NCBI RefSeq assembly: GCF_014764385.1
Contig: NZ_CP061714.1
Location: forward strand, 2,294,001 to 2,358,000
Origin: Luteimonas sp. MC1825
GTDB lineage: Bacteria > Pseudomonadota > Gammaproteobacteria > Xanthomonadales > Xanthomonadaceae
DNA length: 64,000 nt
Direction: 5' to 3'
The notes beneath the pieces were generated by a model. The model made no database searches, was not told where the DNA came from, and saw only the letters and a list, made by a program, of their open reading frames with translations. Positions 1 to 7,839 of the stretch are shown one piece after another. The number at the start of each line of letters is the position of its first letter. Positions within the stretch are counted from its first letter, which is position 1. The position numbers and the translations under genes are program-made.

Positions 1-267
1 GCCCAGTCACGCGTAATCGACCTCTGTCGGCGCCTCGGTGCCTCGACCTACCTCAATGCCACCGGCGGCTCAGGGCTGTACGATGCCGACGCGTTCGCGC
101 GGGCCGGGCTTGAACTGGGCTTCGTCCATCCCCGGGTGACGAGCTACCCGCAACTCGGGCGGCCGCACGTTCCGTTCCTGTCGATCATCGACGTGCTCAT
201 GTTCAACTCGCCCGAGCAGGCGACCGCCATGCTCGGCGGGTACGACGTCGTTCGGCCCGCGCCGTGA
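1..267 (+). CDS. WbqC-like family protein (5' truncated by window edge)
   Basis: The reading frame is open from base 1 and ends at TGA 265-267, giving the last 88 residues. The fragment carries YLNATGG near its residues 17-23 and FLSIIDVLMFN near residues 64-74, the C-terminal signature I associate with WbqC-like proteins of O-antigen and surface-polysaccharide clusters. The biochemical role of that family is poorly defined. The stop codon overlaps the GTG start of the next gene, so the two are probably translationally coupled. The N-terminal part lies outside the window. Family call is from recognised motifs; involvement in nucleotide-sugar or glycan formation is inferred from the neighbours. 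Confidence 0.75.
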   Translation, partial: AQSRVIDLCRRLGASTYLNATGGSGLYDADAFARAGLELGFVHPRVTSYPQLGRPHVPFLSIIDVLMFNSPEQATAMLGGYDVVRPAP

Positions 268-1268
268 GTACCCACGGCCACCAGGCGATCGGCGGCTATT
301 TCGCGTCCGAACGCGGCGCCGGCAGCGGGCTGGAGGCGCTGCGGGGCGCGGCGCGCTACCAGTCCGCACGATCGGCCATCGTCGCGCTGTTCCGAGCGGT
401 CGGTGCCACTGTCGCCTGGGTGCCGCACCACGTATGTGGAGCCGTCATCGACGCCTTGGACGCCGTGGCCGTCGAGGTGCGCCGCTATCATCTGACGGAT
501 ACGCGCGGGGTGCCCGACGACCTGCCACTCGGTCCGCTGGACTGGCTGGTCTGCATCGACTATTTCGGCATGTCCGGTAACAGCTGCACCGCCGCCGTCG
601 CGCGGCATGGCGGGCACCGCATCCTGATCGACGCGTCGCAGGCGCTGTTCCACCCGCCTGGGAGCGACGTCTCGACGGTGTACTCGCCACGCAAGTTCGT
701 CGGCGTCCCGGATGGGGGGCTGCTGGTCACGCCCCATCGCCTGCCCCTGGCCGACCCAGCTGACGAAGCTGGCTCGATCGAGCGCGGCAGGTACTTGTCG
801 ACGCGCGCGGCCGGCGACGTTGCAGCTGGCTACCAGCAATTCCAGCAGGCAGAAGCCACATTGGCCGACTGCACGCCGCGCGGAATGTCGGCATCGACGG
901 CGGGCATGCTGTCGATCATCGATTTCGACCGCGTGCGGCGCCAGCGCCGTGCCAACTTCACCAGCCTCGCCGCGATGCTCCATAGCCGGGGTTTCGTCGT
1001 GCCCGAGCTGCCCCGCGATGCAGTACCGCTTTGTTGCCCGGTCTTCGGCGTCGAGGCACCCGACCTGCGGCGCGCGCTGGCATCGCGAGCCATCTTTGCG
1101 CCGGCGTACTGGCCGGATGCCGTCCCCCCTTCCCACGACACGGTGGGCCTGGCACTACGCGATCGCACGCTCTACCTGCCGTGCGACCATCGGTATGGCG
1201 AGGCTCACATGGAGCACGTCGTGGATGCCCTGCTCGAGATCGGGAAACAACATGAACATCGAAGGTAA
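264..1268 (+). CDS. DegT/DnrJ-like PLP-dependent aminotransferase family protein
   Basis: This 334-residue protein has the outline of a fold-type I PLP enzyme of the DegT/DnrJ/EryC1 group: an ARSAI segment near residues 35-39 in the cofactor phosphate region, IDASQA with Asp123 as probable pyridine-nitrogen ligand, and SPRKFVGVPDGG with Lys144 as probable Schiff-base lysine. Such enzymes aminate keto-sugars bound to nucleotides. The usual SFH..K..TTGEGG segment is altered, so the family call is looser than normal and a non-sugar substrate is possible. The GTG start at 264 overlaps the preceding stop by 4 nt. Its end overlaps the following GNAT gene by 17 nt, supporting a single transcript. 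Confidence 0.6.
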   Translation: MSTHGHQAIGGYFASERGAGSGLEALRGAARYQSARSAIVALFRAVGATVAWVPHHVCGAVIDALDAVAVEVRRYHLTDTRGVPDDLPLGPLDWLVCIDYFGMSGNSCTAAVARHGGHRILIDASQALFHPPGSDVSTVYSPRKFVGVPDGGLLVTPHRLPLADPADEAGSIERGRYLSTRAAGDVAAGYQQFQQAEATLADCTPRGMSASTAGMLSIIDFDRVRRQRRANFTSLAAMLHSRGFVVPELPRDAVPLCCPVFGVEAPDLRRALASRAIFAPAYWPDAVPPSHDTVGLALRDRTLYLPCDHRYGEAHMEHVVDALLEIGKQHEHRR

Positions 1269-1809
1269 GCGCGTTCTCCTGCGGGCCATCGAGCCGTCGG
1301 ACCTGCCGTCGCTGCAGACCTGGGCCAACGACCCCGCGATCCAGCGCATGCTCGGCGGCTGGCACTTCCCCACCAGCCATGGCGACCAGCTGCAGTGGCT
1401 GTCCGGACTCTCTTGCAACGCACGCGACCAGCGTTTCGCGATCGAGGCAGCGGGCATGGGGCTGATCGGCACCGCCAACCTCGTGTCGATCGACTGGAAG
1501 AACCGCAATGCCTTTCACGGCATGCTCCTAGGCGACGCGCAGGCGCGTGGAAAAGGGTTCGGCGTCGACACCATCATGGCCGTCATGCGCTATGCCTTCG
1601 ACGAACTCGGAATGGCCCGCCTGGACACCGACATCATCGAATACAACGAACCGTCGATCGGCGTGTACGTCGGGAAGTGCGGCTGGCTCGTGGAAGGCAG
1701 GAAGGTTGATGCCTATTTCCGTGGCGGACGCTACTGGGACAAGCTGGTCGTCGGCATCACCCGTGACCGGTACCACGAAATCGCGCGCACCTCGGGTTAC
1801 TGGGGCTGA
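1252..1809 (+). CDS. GNAT family N-acetyltransferase (RimJ/RimL type)
   Basis: A 185-residue GNAT acetyltransferase. The acetyl-CoA pyrophosphate loop is visible as QARGKGFG at residues 97-104, followed by the helix and the YNEPSIGVYVGKCGW segment (131-145) typical of the RimJ/RimL subgroup. It begins MNIEGKRVLLRA with ATG at 1252, inside the end of the aminotransferase gene. In a cluster with a sugar-type aminotransferase the likely job is N-acetylation of the new amino group, as PseH-like enzymes do; that substrate is inference. GNATs of this type can also modify proteins or antibiotics, but the context argues against it. Confidence 0.75.
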   Translation: MNIEGKRVLLRAIEPSDLPSLQTWANDPAIQRMLGGWHFPTSHGDQLQWLSGLSCNARDQRFAIEAAGMGLIGTANLVSIDWKNRNAFHGMLLGDAQARGKGFGVDTIMAVMRYAFDELGMARLDTDIIEYNEPSIGVYVGKCGWLVEGRKVDAYFRGGRYWDKLVVGITRDRYHEIARTSGYWG

Positions 1810-1812
1810 TCC

Positions 1813-2592
1813 GTGGAACTCGCGCGCTTCCGCGACGCAATCGCCCGCGACGGTTACGTCCTGTTCGAGGACCTCGTCCCCGAACCCTTCCTCGCGTCCC
1901 TGCGCCGGGACATCGCGGCGCACGTGGCAGCGTGTCGGGAACAGCAACGCAGGAACGGGCTGGGCGAGGGCATGGAAGGTGCCGCGCATCACGTGGTCGG
2001 CCGCGGCGACAGCCTGGACGCGTTCCTCAAGGTCTCCGACCTCGATGGCTACATACGCGACTTCTTCGACGGTGCATACATCCTCAATTCGTACGGTGCC
2101 CTGAACAACCTGCCCATCTCTGCCGACACGTATGAACATGGCCAACGGTTCCATCGCGACGTCCGGACGTTCTCGGGCGACTTCCGGCTGATGCTCAACA
2201 TGCTGGTCATGGTCGACGACTTCACCATCAAGAACGGAGCGACCCGCCTCGTACCCGGCAGCCACCGCGCGCTGCAGCGTCCGGACGAAGCCTTCTTGGA
2301 AGACAATGCGGTGCAGGCGGTCGGGCGCGCCGGCAGCGTTCTGCTGTTCGATTCCAACCTGTGGCACTCCGCGGCGCCAAACCGGACGGCAGGGCCACGG
2401 ATGGCGTTGACCTTGACGTTCACCCGACCCTTCTTCAAGCAGCAGATGGACTACCCGCGCCTGCTGGGCGAGGACTACACGCAGGACGCGCGCATGCGGC
2501 AACTACTCGGCTACAACGCACGCGTTCCATCCAGCCACGACGAGTGGTACCAGCCGCCGGAAAGGCGGATGTACAGGCCCGACCAGGGCTGA
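1813..2592 (+). CDS. Phytanoyl-CoA dioxygenase (PhyH) family protein
   Basis: A 259-residue Fe(II)/2-oxoglutarate oxygenase of the PhyH type. The metal triad is visible: HxD at residues 114-116 (HRD) and a distal His185 in SNLWHSAAPN, with Arg191 or Arg196 placed to bind 2-oxoglutarate. GATRLVPGSH at 142-151 is the characteristic strand before the distal histidine. GTG at 1813 follows the GNAT stop by 3 nt. Members of this family hydroxylate small molecules, including secondary metabolites and sugar derivatives; no substrate can be read from the sequence. Its place between acetyl- and methyltransferases suggests a tailoring step on a surface glycan component. Confidence 0.8.
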   Translation: MELARFRDAIARDGYVLFEDLVPEPFLASLRRDIAAHVAACREQQRRNGLGEGMEGAAHHVVGRGDSLDAFLKVSDLDGYIRDFFDGAYILNSYGALNNLPISADTYEHGQRFHRDVRTFSGDFRLMLNMLVMVDDFTIKNGATRLVPGSHRALQRPDEAFLEDNAVQAVGRAGSVLLFDSNLWHSAAPNRTAGPRMALTLTFTRPFFKQQMDYPRLLGEDYTQDARMRQLLGYNARVPSSHDEWYQPPERRMYRPDQG

Positions 2593-2602
2593 GGAGTACA
2601 CC

Positions 2603-3328
2603 ATGCGTGACTACAACGCGGAGTTCCAGGACAACGCGCAGCGCCAGTACGCGTACGATTTCGACGCCGTCGTCCGCGGCTACCTGATGCGCACGCTGTC
2701 GCCCTACTTCTCGCCAGGCGGCAAGGCGCTGGAACTCGGCTGCTTCGAAGGCGACTCGACCAGGCTGCTTGCCGACCATTTCGAGGACCTGACGGTCCTG
2801 GAAGCGTCGGGCGACTTGATCGCGGTTGCCCGGCGCAAGGTGCCCGACGTCTCCTTCGTCCACGGCACCATCGAGACAGCGACCCTTGACCCGGTCTACG
2901 ACGCCATCTTCCTGGTCCACACGCTGGAACATCTCGACGCTCCGGTCGAAGCCATGACGCGCATCCGTCAATGGCTCAGCCCCACGGGTCGCTTCTTCGT
3001 CGTCGTGCCCAACGCGCAGGCGGCGTCGCGACAGATCGCCGTGCGCATGGGACTGATCGACACCAACCACGCGGTGACCGAGGGCGAGCGTGCCCATGGC
3101 CATCGCTGCACCTACAGCCTCGACACGCTCGAACACGATGTCCTGTCGGCCGGATTGCGGGTGGAGTCCCGTGGCGGCGTGATGTTCAAGCCATTCGCGA
3201 ACTTCCAGTTCGACCGGATGATCCAGAACAAGGTGATCGACGACGCGTATCTGGAAGGCTGCTATGCACTCGGCATGCAGTATCCCGAACTGACCGCCAG
3301 CATCTACCTGGTCTGCCGCGGACGCTGA
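2603..3328 (+). CDS. Class I SAM-dependent methyltransferase
   Basis: A 241-residue Rossmann methyltransferase. Motif I, ALELGCFEGD at residues 42-51, binds S-adenosylmethionine. The acidic end of strand 2 is VLEASGD (65-71), and HTLEHLD at 106-112 marks the class with a histidine-flanked motif IV, common in UbiG/BioC-like and sugar methyltransferases. An SD-like GAGGAG lies 7-10 nt before ATG 2603. It is the last gene of the plus-strand run and converges with the flippase gene 39 nt downstream. Methylation of a sugar or its N-acyl substituent is the contextual guess; the substrate is unknown. Confidence 0.8.
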   Translation: MRDYNAEFQDNAQRQYAYDFDAVVRGYLMRTLSPYFSPGGKALELGCFEGDSTRLLADHFEDLTVLEASGDLIAVARRKVPDVSFVHGTIETATLDPVYDAIFLVHTLEHLDAPVEAMTRIRQWLSPTGRFFVVVPNAQAASRQIAVRMGLIDTNHAVTEGERAHGHRCTYSLDTLEHDVLSAGLRVESRGGVMFKPFANFQFDRMIQNKVIDDAYLEGCYALGMQYPELTASIYLVCRGR

Positions 3329-3367
3329 AGCTGGGCCGGGCGCCACGCAGAGAGTAAGACGGCCCCC

Positions 3368-4642
3368 TCACGCCTTGGCTGCGCGCCTGTTCGATGCGGC
3401 CAGGACGGCCCAGCACCCGGCAGCCATGAGCACCTCCGCGACCAGGAGCGACACCACCGCTCCCCCGCGCCCCAGTACCTGCAGAAGCCACAGATTCAGT
3501 AGCACTACCAGCAGCAGGCCGGTGGCATCCACGGCCACGCGCGCGCCCTGGAGGCCACGGGTCGTGAGCGCGATCGCGGAATACTGGTGCAGCGCGAACG
3601 GGATGATCCACGGCACCAGCATCAGCATGTACCTGCTCGACGCCGCGAAATCCGGGCCGAGGAGCACCGGCAGTAAGGGCGACAGCGCTGCGGCGACGAC
3701 CGTTGCCACCACCGCGTAACCCAGCGTTGCGATCGCGATGGCGCGGCGCAAGCCTGCTCCTTCGTGGCTCGTCCCAAGTGCATAGAGGCGCGGGAGGGCC
3801 ACGCCCATGAGTGCCGCGATTGGCAGTACGAATACACCAATGACCCGAAAGGCGGCCGTGTATGTTCCGACCGCAGTCGCGCCGAGCATCTGCAACATCA
3901 GCACCTTGTCGATCTCGTGGTAGCCGTTCCCGACGAGGGAGCCGAGCGCATAGCGCGTGCCATCCCGAGTCGTCCGACCCAAAGACCGGCGCCGGCGCCA
4001 GGCCGGCCGTCCCCCGAGATGCCAGACCAGGCCCATGGCGCCCAGCGCCCCAGCCACGGATCCGGCAAAGTGCATCGCGGCCACGTGGTCGGGCTCGCCA
4101 CGCCAACCGCCGAGCATGAAGCCTGAGACGAACACCAGTCGTCCGGCAGGCACGACGCACATGGCGCATGAGGCAGCCACGCCGCGACCTACGGCCAGCG
4201 ATGCGCTGATGGCCATGTTCGAAACCGGCAATGCAAGCAGTTCTGCCATGCCGAGCAGAAGCATCGCCCCGATCGACAGACGCATGTCGAGAAAGACGAC
4301 CGAAGCAATGAGCAGCAACGCGACCAGCACCGTGCCGGTCAACGCGATCTGCACCAGGGCGGTCGCCCACAGGGCGCCCAGCGCCGACATGTCGCGCCCC
4401 ACTGCATCCGACAAGAGGTAGGCGACGCCCCAGCCGCAAAGCGGTCCCAACAGGATCGCAACCGCAACTGAGCCAGCGAACAGACCGTACCCTTCCGCAC
4501 CCATCCATCGCGAGAGCAGGACCAGATAGCCGGCCTGGATGAGCGCACGCACGCCAAGCCCAGCGGTCGACAGGAGCGTGTTCAGGCCCAGTCGCCCGAT
4601 CCGGGGGCAGGCTAGGAGCTTGTCGAGGAGGCTCGCTGCCAC
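3368..4642 (-). CDS. Polysaccharide flippase, Wzx/MATE-like (MOP superfamily)
   Basis: A 424-residue integral membrane protein with about 12 hydrophobic segments, beginning near GRLGLNTLLSTAGLGVRALIQAGY, the N-terminal pattern of Wzx-type oligosaccharide-lipid flippases. It should move an undecaprenyl-linked glycan across the inner membrane. The frame stays open upstream, but that part is arginine/proline-rich shadow of the upstream glycosyltransferase gene. I chose GTG 4642, just after that gene's stop at 4651; no strong SD is visible, so the start is uncertain by a few codons. Its partner is probably the adjacent glycosyltransferase. Which glycan it carries cannot be told from sequence. Confidence 0.8.
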   Translation of the reverse strand: MAASLLDKLLACPRIGRLGLNTLLSTAGLGVRALIQAGYLVLLSRWMGAEGYGLFAGSVAVAILLGPLCGWGVAYLLSDAVGRDMSALGALWATALVQIALTGTVLVALLLIASVVFLDMRLSIGAMLLLGMAELLALPVSNMAISASLAVGRGVAASCAMCVVPAGRLVFVSGFMLGGWRGEPDHVAAMHFAGSVAGALGAMGLVWHLGGRPAWRRRRSLGRTTRDGTRYALGSLVGNGYHEIDKVLMLQMLGATAVGTYTAAFRVIGVFVLPIAALMGVALPRLYALGTSHEGAGLRRAIAIATLGYAVVATVVAAALSPLLPVLLGPDFAASSRYMLMLVPWIIPFALHQYSAIALTTRGLQGARVAVDATGLLLVVLLNLWLLQVLGRGGAVVSLLVAEVLMAAGCWAVLAASNRRAAKA

Positions 4643-4650
4643 GCGCGCTT

Positions 4651-5682
4651 CTACCGCCAAGCCGCGGCGGACGCGGCCCCCGCGTCGCCACGCCGCCGCA
4701 GGGTGGGCAGCCGGATGCTCAACGCGCGCCAGCACGCGACGAAGAAACCGCGGACGCCGAAATGCGCGCGCAGGTCGCGGAGAGCGAGGACAGCGGCACC
4801 ACGATCGCGGGCCTTCACCGCCCACAGGAACAGGCCAAGCCCGATCTCGAGTCGATAGGCCTGCGGGTAGTCGGATCGATCGGCGAAGTACTGCCTGGCA
4901 TCGTCGTCGAAGGCGAGGCATGACTTCAGGAACGCAATCTTGGACTGCAGGCCCGAACGCAACAGCGAGCCCGGGCTTTCCCGGTAGACCGCTGACACCT
5001 CGGGCCAGTAGGCGACACGCCAGCGGGACGTAACATACGAAGCGATCACGGTGTCGCCAAAGCGGTACGCAGGCGTGGAAATGCGGTCACCCTGGTAGGC
5101 CTGGAGGGCAGAGCGCCTCAGCATGAGGGTGCACGTGCGCAGCACCTTTGCGAAGTAGAACACCGGGAAAAGATCGCCTTCGAGGTACTTGCGGCGCATG
5201 CGGTGGTGCACCGATCGAAGGTCGAGGATCCAGCTGTTCGCGCCGTCGTTCCTGGCCCTGATCCAGTCCGAGTGGGCCGCACCTGCGCCGGGGTCGGCTT
5301 GCAACAAGGCAACCTGCGCAGCGAGCTTTCGCGGGTTGCACCAGTAGTCGTCACCTTCGCAGAAGGCGAGGAATTCGCCTCGGGCGGCATCGATGACACG
5401 GCCGTGGTTCGCGGCGGGTCCGACGTTCCGCTCGGAACAGATGACTCGAATGAGGCTTGGGAAGCGGCGCTGGTAGTCGAGGACGATGCTACGGGTAGCG
5501 TCGCTCGAGCAATCCTCACCGATCACAAGCTCATAATCGAACGGGGCCTCCTGCATCAGGACGCCTTCGATCGCGTTCCGGATCCAGGACTCGTGGTTGT
5601 AGGTGACCATCGCAACGCTCACGACCGGGGCGGGCGAGAGCTGCGTCATGTCGCTGATCTCAACCTGCGGGCGGTTCGACAT
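4651..5682 (-). CDS. Glycosyltransferase family 2
   Basis: A 343-residue GT-A glycosyltransferase. The N-terminus VVSVAMVTYNH (20-30) is the nucleotide-binding strand, GEDCSSDAT (55-63) the conserved acidic turn, and EGDDYW (109-114) the metal-binding DxD-like motif, followed by a domain with several arginine-rich segments. It resembles enzymes adding a sugar to a lipid-linked O-antigen or capsule unit. ATG 5682 was used; a second in-frame ATG at 5649 (MTQLSPAP) would also leave the whole domain intact. It lies directly upstream of the flippase gene and 78 nt downstream of the epimerase gene on the same strand. Confidence 0.85.
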   Translation of the reverse strand: MSNRPQVEISDMTQLSPAPVVSVAMVTYNHESWIRNAIEGVLMQEAPFDYELVIGEDCSSDATRSIVLDYQRRFPSLIRVICSERNVGPAANHGRVIDAARGEFLAFCEGDDYWCNPRKLAAQVALLQADPGAGAAHSDWIRARNDGANSWILDLRSVHHRMRRKYLEGDLFPVFYFAKVLRTCTLMLRRSALQAYQGDRISTPAYRFGDTVIASYVTSRWRVAYWPEVSAVYRESPGSLLRSGLQSKIAFLKSCLAFDDDARQYFADRSDYPQAYRLEIGLGLFLWAVKARDRGAAVLALRDLRAHFGVRGFFVACWRALSIRLPTLRRRGDAGAASAAAWR

Positions 5683-5760
5683 CGCAGGTTCCAGTGGTCA
5701 GGGACTTGATTCTGCTTGTCCTAGTCGGGGCGCACAACCGGGCCTCAGAACCACCCATGG

Positions 5761-6864
5761 TCAGCCGCCGACATGCAGCTCGCCATGGAGCGAGTCGACC
5801 AGGGTCCGTGTCGGCGAGTCGCCGTCGACCAGGTTCAATCGCCAGCGGCTCCCTACATTGTCGCGGACGAAGCTGCGGATCGCGTCCGTCTCCAGTCCCG
5901 AGAGCAGGACACAGTCGCCCAGGCCATCCATGCGCTCGGTTGCACGACGCAACAGCAACGTCGGCAGCCCCAGCATCGCAGCCTCCTCCTGATTGCTTCC
6001 ACCGTCGGTCAGCAGGCAGCAACTTCCGATCAGCATGTGCACGAACTCGGGGTAGTCGACCCTCTTGAGAAGTTCGAGCCGCGGATGCTCGGCCAGACGG
6101 GGGAGCCAGCCGCTCGACCTGATCTTCTCGCGGGTCGTCGGGTGGAGGACGAACTTGACCGGCATCTGGTCGGCCGCATGCAGAACTTCTTCCATGAGCA
6201 GGTTGAAATCGGCGCGGCTGGACAGGGTTTCGCTGCGATGGATCGAGACCAGCGCGTAATCGCCCGCGCCCCCCTGCCCGGGAAGCGGTCGCATCCTGGC
6301 AAGCGCCATCTGGAGGGCATCGCGAAGGGTATTGCCGCCAGTGTGCACAACCGCGCCACGGACATTGCGAAGGTTTTTCCCTGCCTGCGCGTCGGGCACG
6401 TAGTGCACGGCGGAAAGCCTGGAGACGAGGCGCCGGACGATTTCCTCGGGAAACGGCGCGAGCAGTCGTGGGGAGCGCAAGCCTGCCTCGACGTGTCCGA
6501 CGCGAGCACCGACCAGGCGGACGGTCAACGCGCCGAACAGGGTCGATGCGGTGTCGCCATGTACGAGGCCCATCCGCGTGCCGCGCCATGTTCCACGCGC
6601 TATGCGCTGGGCAACCGCCCACCAGTAGCGGAGGCACCATTGCAGGAAGCTGCGTTGGGTCGACGCCTCGAAATCCGGCACCAGCACTTCGTCCGGCGCC
6701 CGGGTCCCGAACGCGACCTCCAGCAGGTCGAACGTCTCGTTGTGCTGTCCCGTGTAGACCAGTCGATACGGCATCCGCCGGGCATCGAGCTCGCGGAGGA
6801 TGGGCGCCGTCTTGATGAACTGCGCCTTGGTTCCCACCATCACGAGCAGACTGCGTTCAGTCAC
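5761..6864 (-). CDS. UDP-N-acetylglucosamine 2-epimerase-like protein (WecB family, divergent)
   Basis: A 367-residue protein with the fold motifs of non-hydrolysing UDP-GlcNAc 2-epimerases: TGQH at 38-41, HGDTAST at 102-108, HVEAGLR at 124-130, SIHRSE at 207-212 and a GG-S-N-QEE segment at 288-294. These enzymes make UDP-ManNAc-type sugars in the cytoplasm. Two usually strict sites are changed: the N-terminal GTRPE is GTKAQ (11-15) and the TERPE after the UDP site is TERMDG (309-314). It may therefore act on a different UDP-sugar. GTG 6864 overlaps the end of the upstream glycosyltransferase gene by 8 nt, so the pair is coupled. Confidence 0.8.
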   Translation of the reverse strand: MTERSLLVMVGTKAQFIKTAPILRELDARRMPYRLVYTGQHNETFDLLEVAFGTRAPDEVLVPDFEASTQRSFLQWCLRYWWAVAQRIARGTWRGTRMGLVHGDTASTLFGALTVRLVGARVGHVEAGLRSPRLLAPFPEEIVRRLVSRLSAVHYVPDAQAGKNLRNVRGAVVHTGGNTLRDALQMALARMRPLPGQGGAGDYALVSIHRSETLSSRADFNLLMEEVLHAADQMPVKFVLHPTTREKIRSSGWLPRLAEHPRLELLKRVDYPEFVHMLIGSCCLLTDGGSNQEEAAMLGLPTLLLRRATERMDGLGDCVLLSGLETDAIRSFVRDNVGSRWRLNLVDGDSPTRTLVDSLHGELHVGG

Positions 6865-7708
6865 GTCTATACGTCAGGTTGGTGATCTGCTCGGAAATCA
6901 GCCCGATGAAGAAGATGATCACCCCCGCACTGAAGAGCAACATGCTCATGTTGGTGAAGCGGTGTTCCGTGACGAAGGTATACGCGTAGTAGCCGATCCC
7001 CAGGAAGAAGGCCAGCAGTGCGGCGGGGAGGAACAGCTTCAACGGCGAATACAGCGTCGCGATCTTGAAGATGATCAGCAGGAAGCGGATGCCGTCCTTG
7101 ATCGGGCGGATATGGCTGTTGTTGCCGACGCGGCGGGCGACCTCGACCGGGACGTAGGCCACGGGGTAAGCGCTGCGGAAGAACGCCATCGTCGACGTGG
7201 TGGGATAGGAGAACCCGTTCGGCAGCAGGTGCAGGAACTCGCGGAAGCGGTCGGCGCGTGCGACACGGAATCCGGACGTGAGGTCGTCGATGCGGTGGCC
7301 GGTCATCCACGTGGCCAGGCGGTTGTAGAAGCCGTTGGCGGCGCTGCGGCCGGCGCTGGCCTGGCCGGTGGTGTCGCGCGCGCCCACCACCATGTCGTAG
7401 CCCTCGTCCAGCCTGGCCAGCAGGCGCGGGATCTCGGCCGGGTCGTGCTGGCCGTCCGCATCCATGAACACGAGGAGGTCGCCGCCGGCCGCGCGCGCGC
7501 CGCGCTTGATCGCGGCGCCGTTGCCCATCGAGTACGGGCTACCCAGCACGCGAGCGCCATGGCTGGCGGCGACGGCGGCGGTATCGTCCGTCGACCCGTC
7601 GTCGACGACGATGATCTCGGCGTCGGGCATCGCCGCACGCAGCCGCGGCAGGGTCACCCGCAGGCCCTCCGCCTCGTTCTTGGCAGGCAATATCACCGAA
7701 ATGCGCAT
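6857..7708 (-). CDS. Polyprenyl-phosphate glycosyltransferase, ArnC/DPM1-like (GT2)
   Basis: A 283-residue GT2 enzyme with VVDDGSTDDT at 34-43 and the DADGQH metal motif at 83-88. After the catalytic domain come two C-terminal transmembrane segments (about residues 212-235 and 248-270). That architecture is typical of enzymes moving a sugar to undecaprenyl phosphate or modifying lipid-linked glycans. ATG 7708 was chosen over an upstream ATG at 7834 because the protein then starts MRISVILPAKNEAEG, the family N-terminus, and AAAGGGGA lies just upstream as SD. It starts the minus-strand glycan operon, divergent from pilB. Confidence 0.85.
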   Translation of the reverse strand: MRISVILPAKNEAEGLRVTLPRLRAAMPDAEIIVVDDGSTDDTAAVAASHGARVLGSPYSMGNGAAIKRGARAAGGDLLVFMDADGQHDPAEIPRLLARLDEGYDMVVGARDTTGQASAGRSAANGFYNRLATWMTGHRIDDLTSGFRVARADRFREFLHLLPNGFSYPTTSTMAFFRSAYPVAYVPVEVARRVGNNSHIRPIKDGIRFLLIIFKIATLYSPLKLFLPAALLAFFLGIGYYAYTFVTEHRFTNMSMLLFSAGVIIFFIGLISEQITNLTYRRD

Positions 7709-7794
7709 GGATTCCCCTTTGGTGGGAAAGGGTATCCTGAATCGGACGGCGAGCGGAACCGCGTGTTGCGGACAAGATGTTGTGCCTTGGCCCA

Positions 7795-7809
7795 TGGCAG
7801 GCTTTACGC
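7795..7809 (+). promoter_or_regulatory. Weak sigma-54-like promoter candidate upstream of pilB
   Basis: TGGCAGGCTTTACGC keeps the GG and GC dinucleotides at the -24/-12 spacing (10 nt between them) but departs from the consensus TTGC at the -12 element. It lies 30 nt before the pilB ATG at 7840. Pilus genes in gammaproteobacteria are often RpoN-dependent, which is the only other support. Treat it as a weak candidate. Confidence 0.2.
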
Positions 7810-7839
7810 TAGGGCCAGAATCCCAGGGGATCAAGAACC

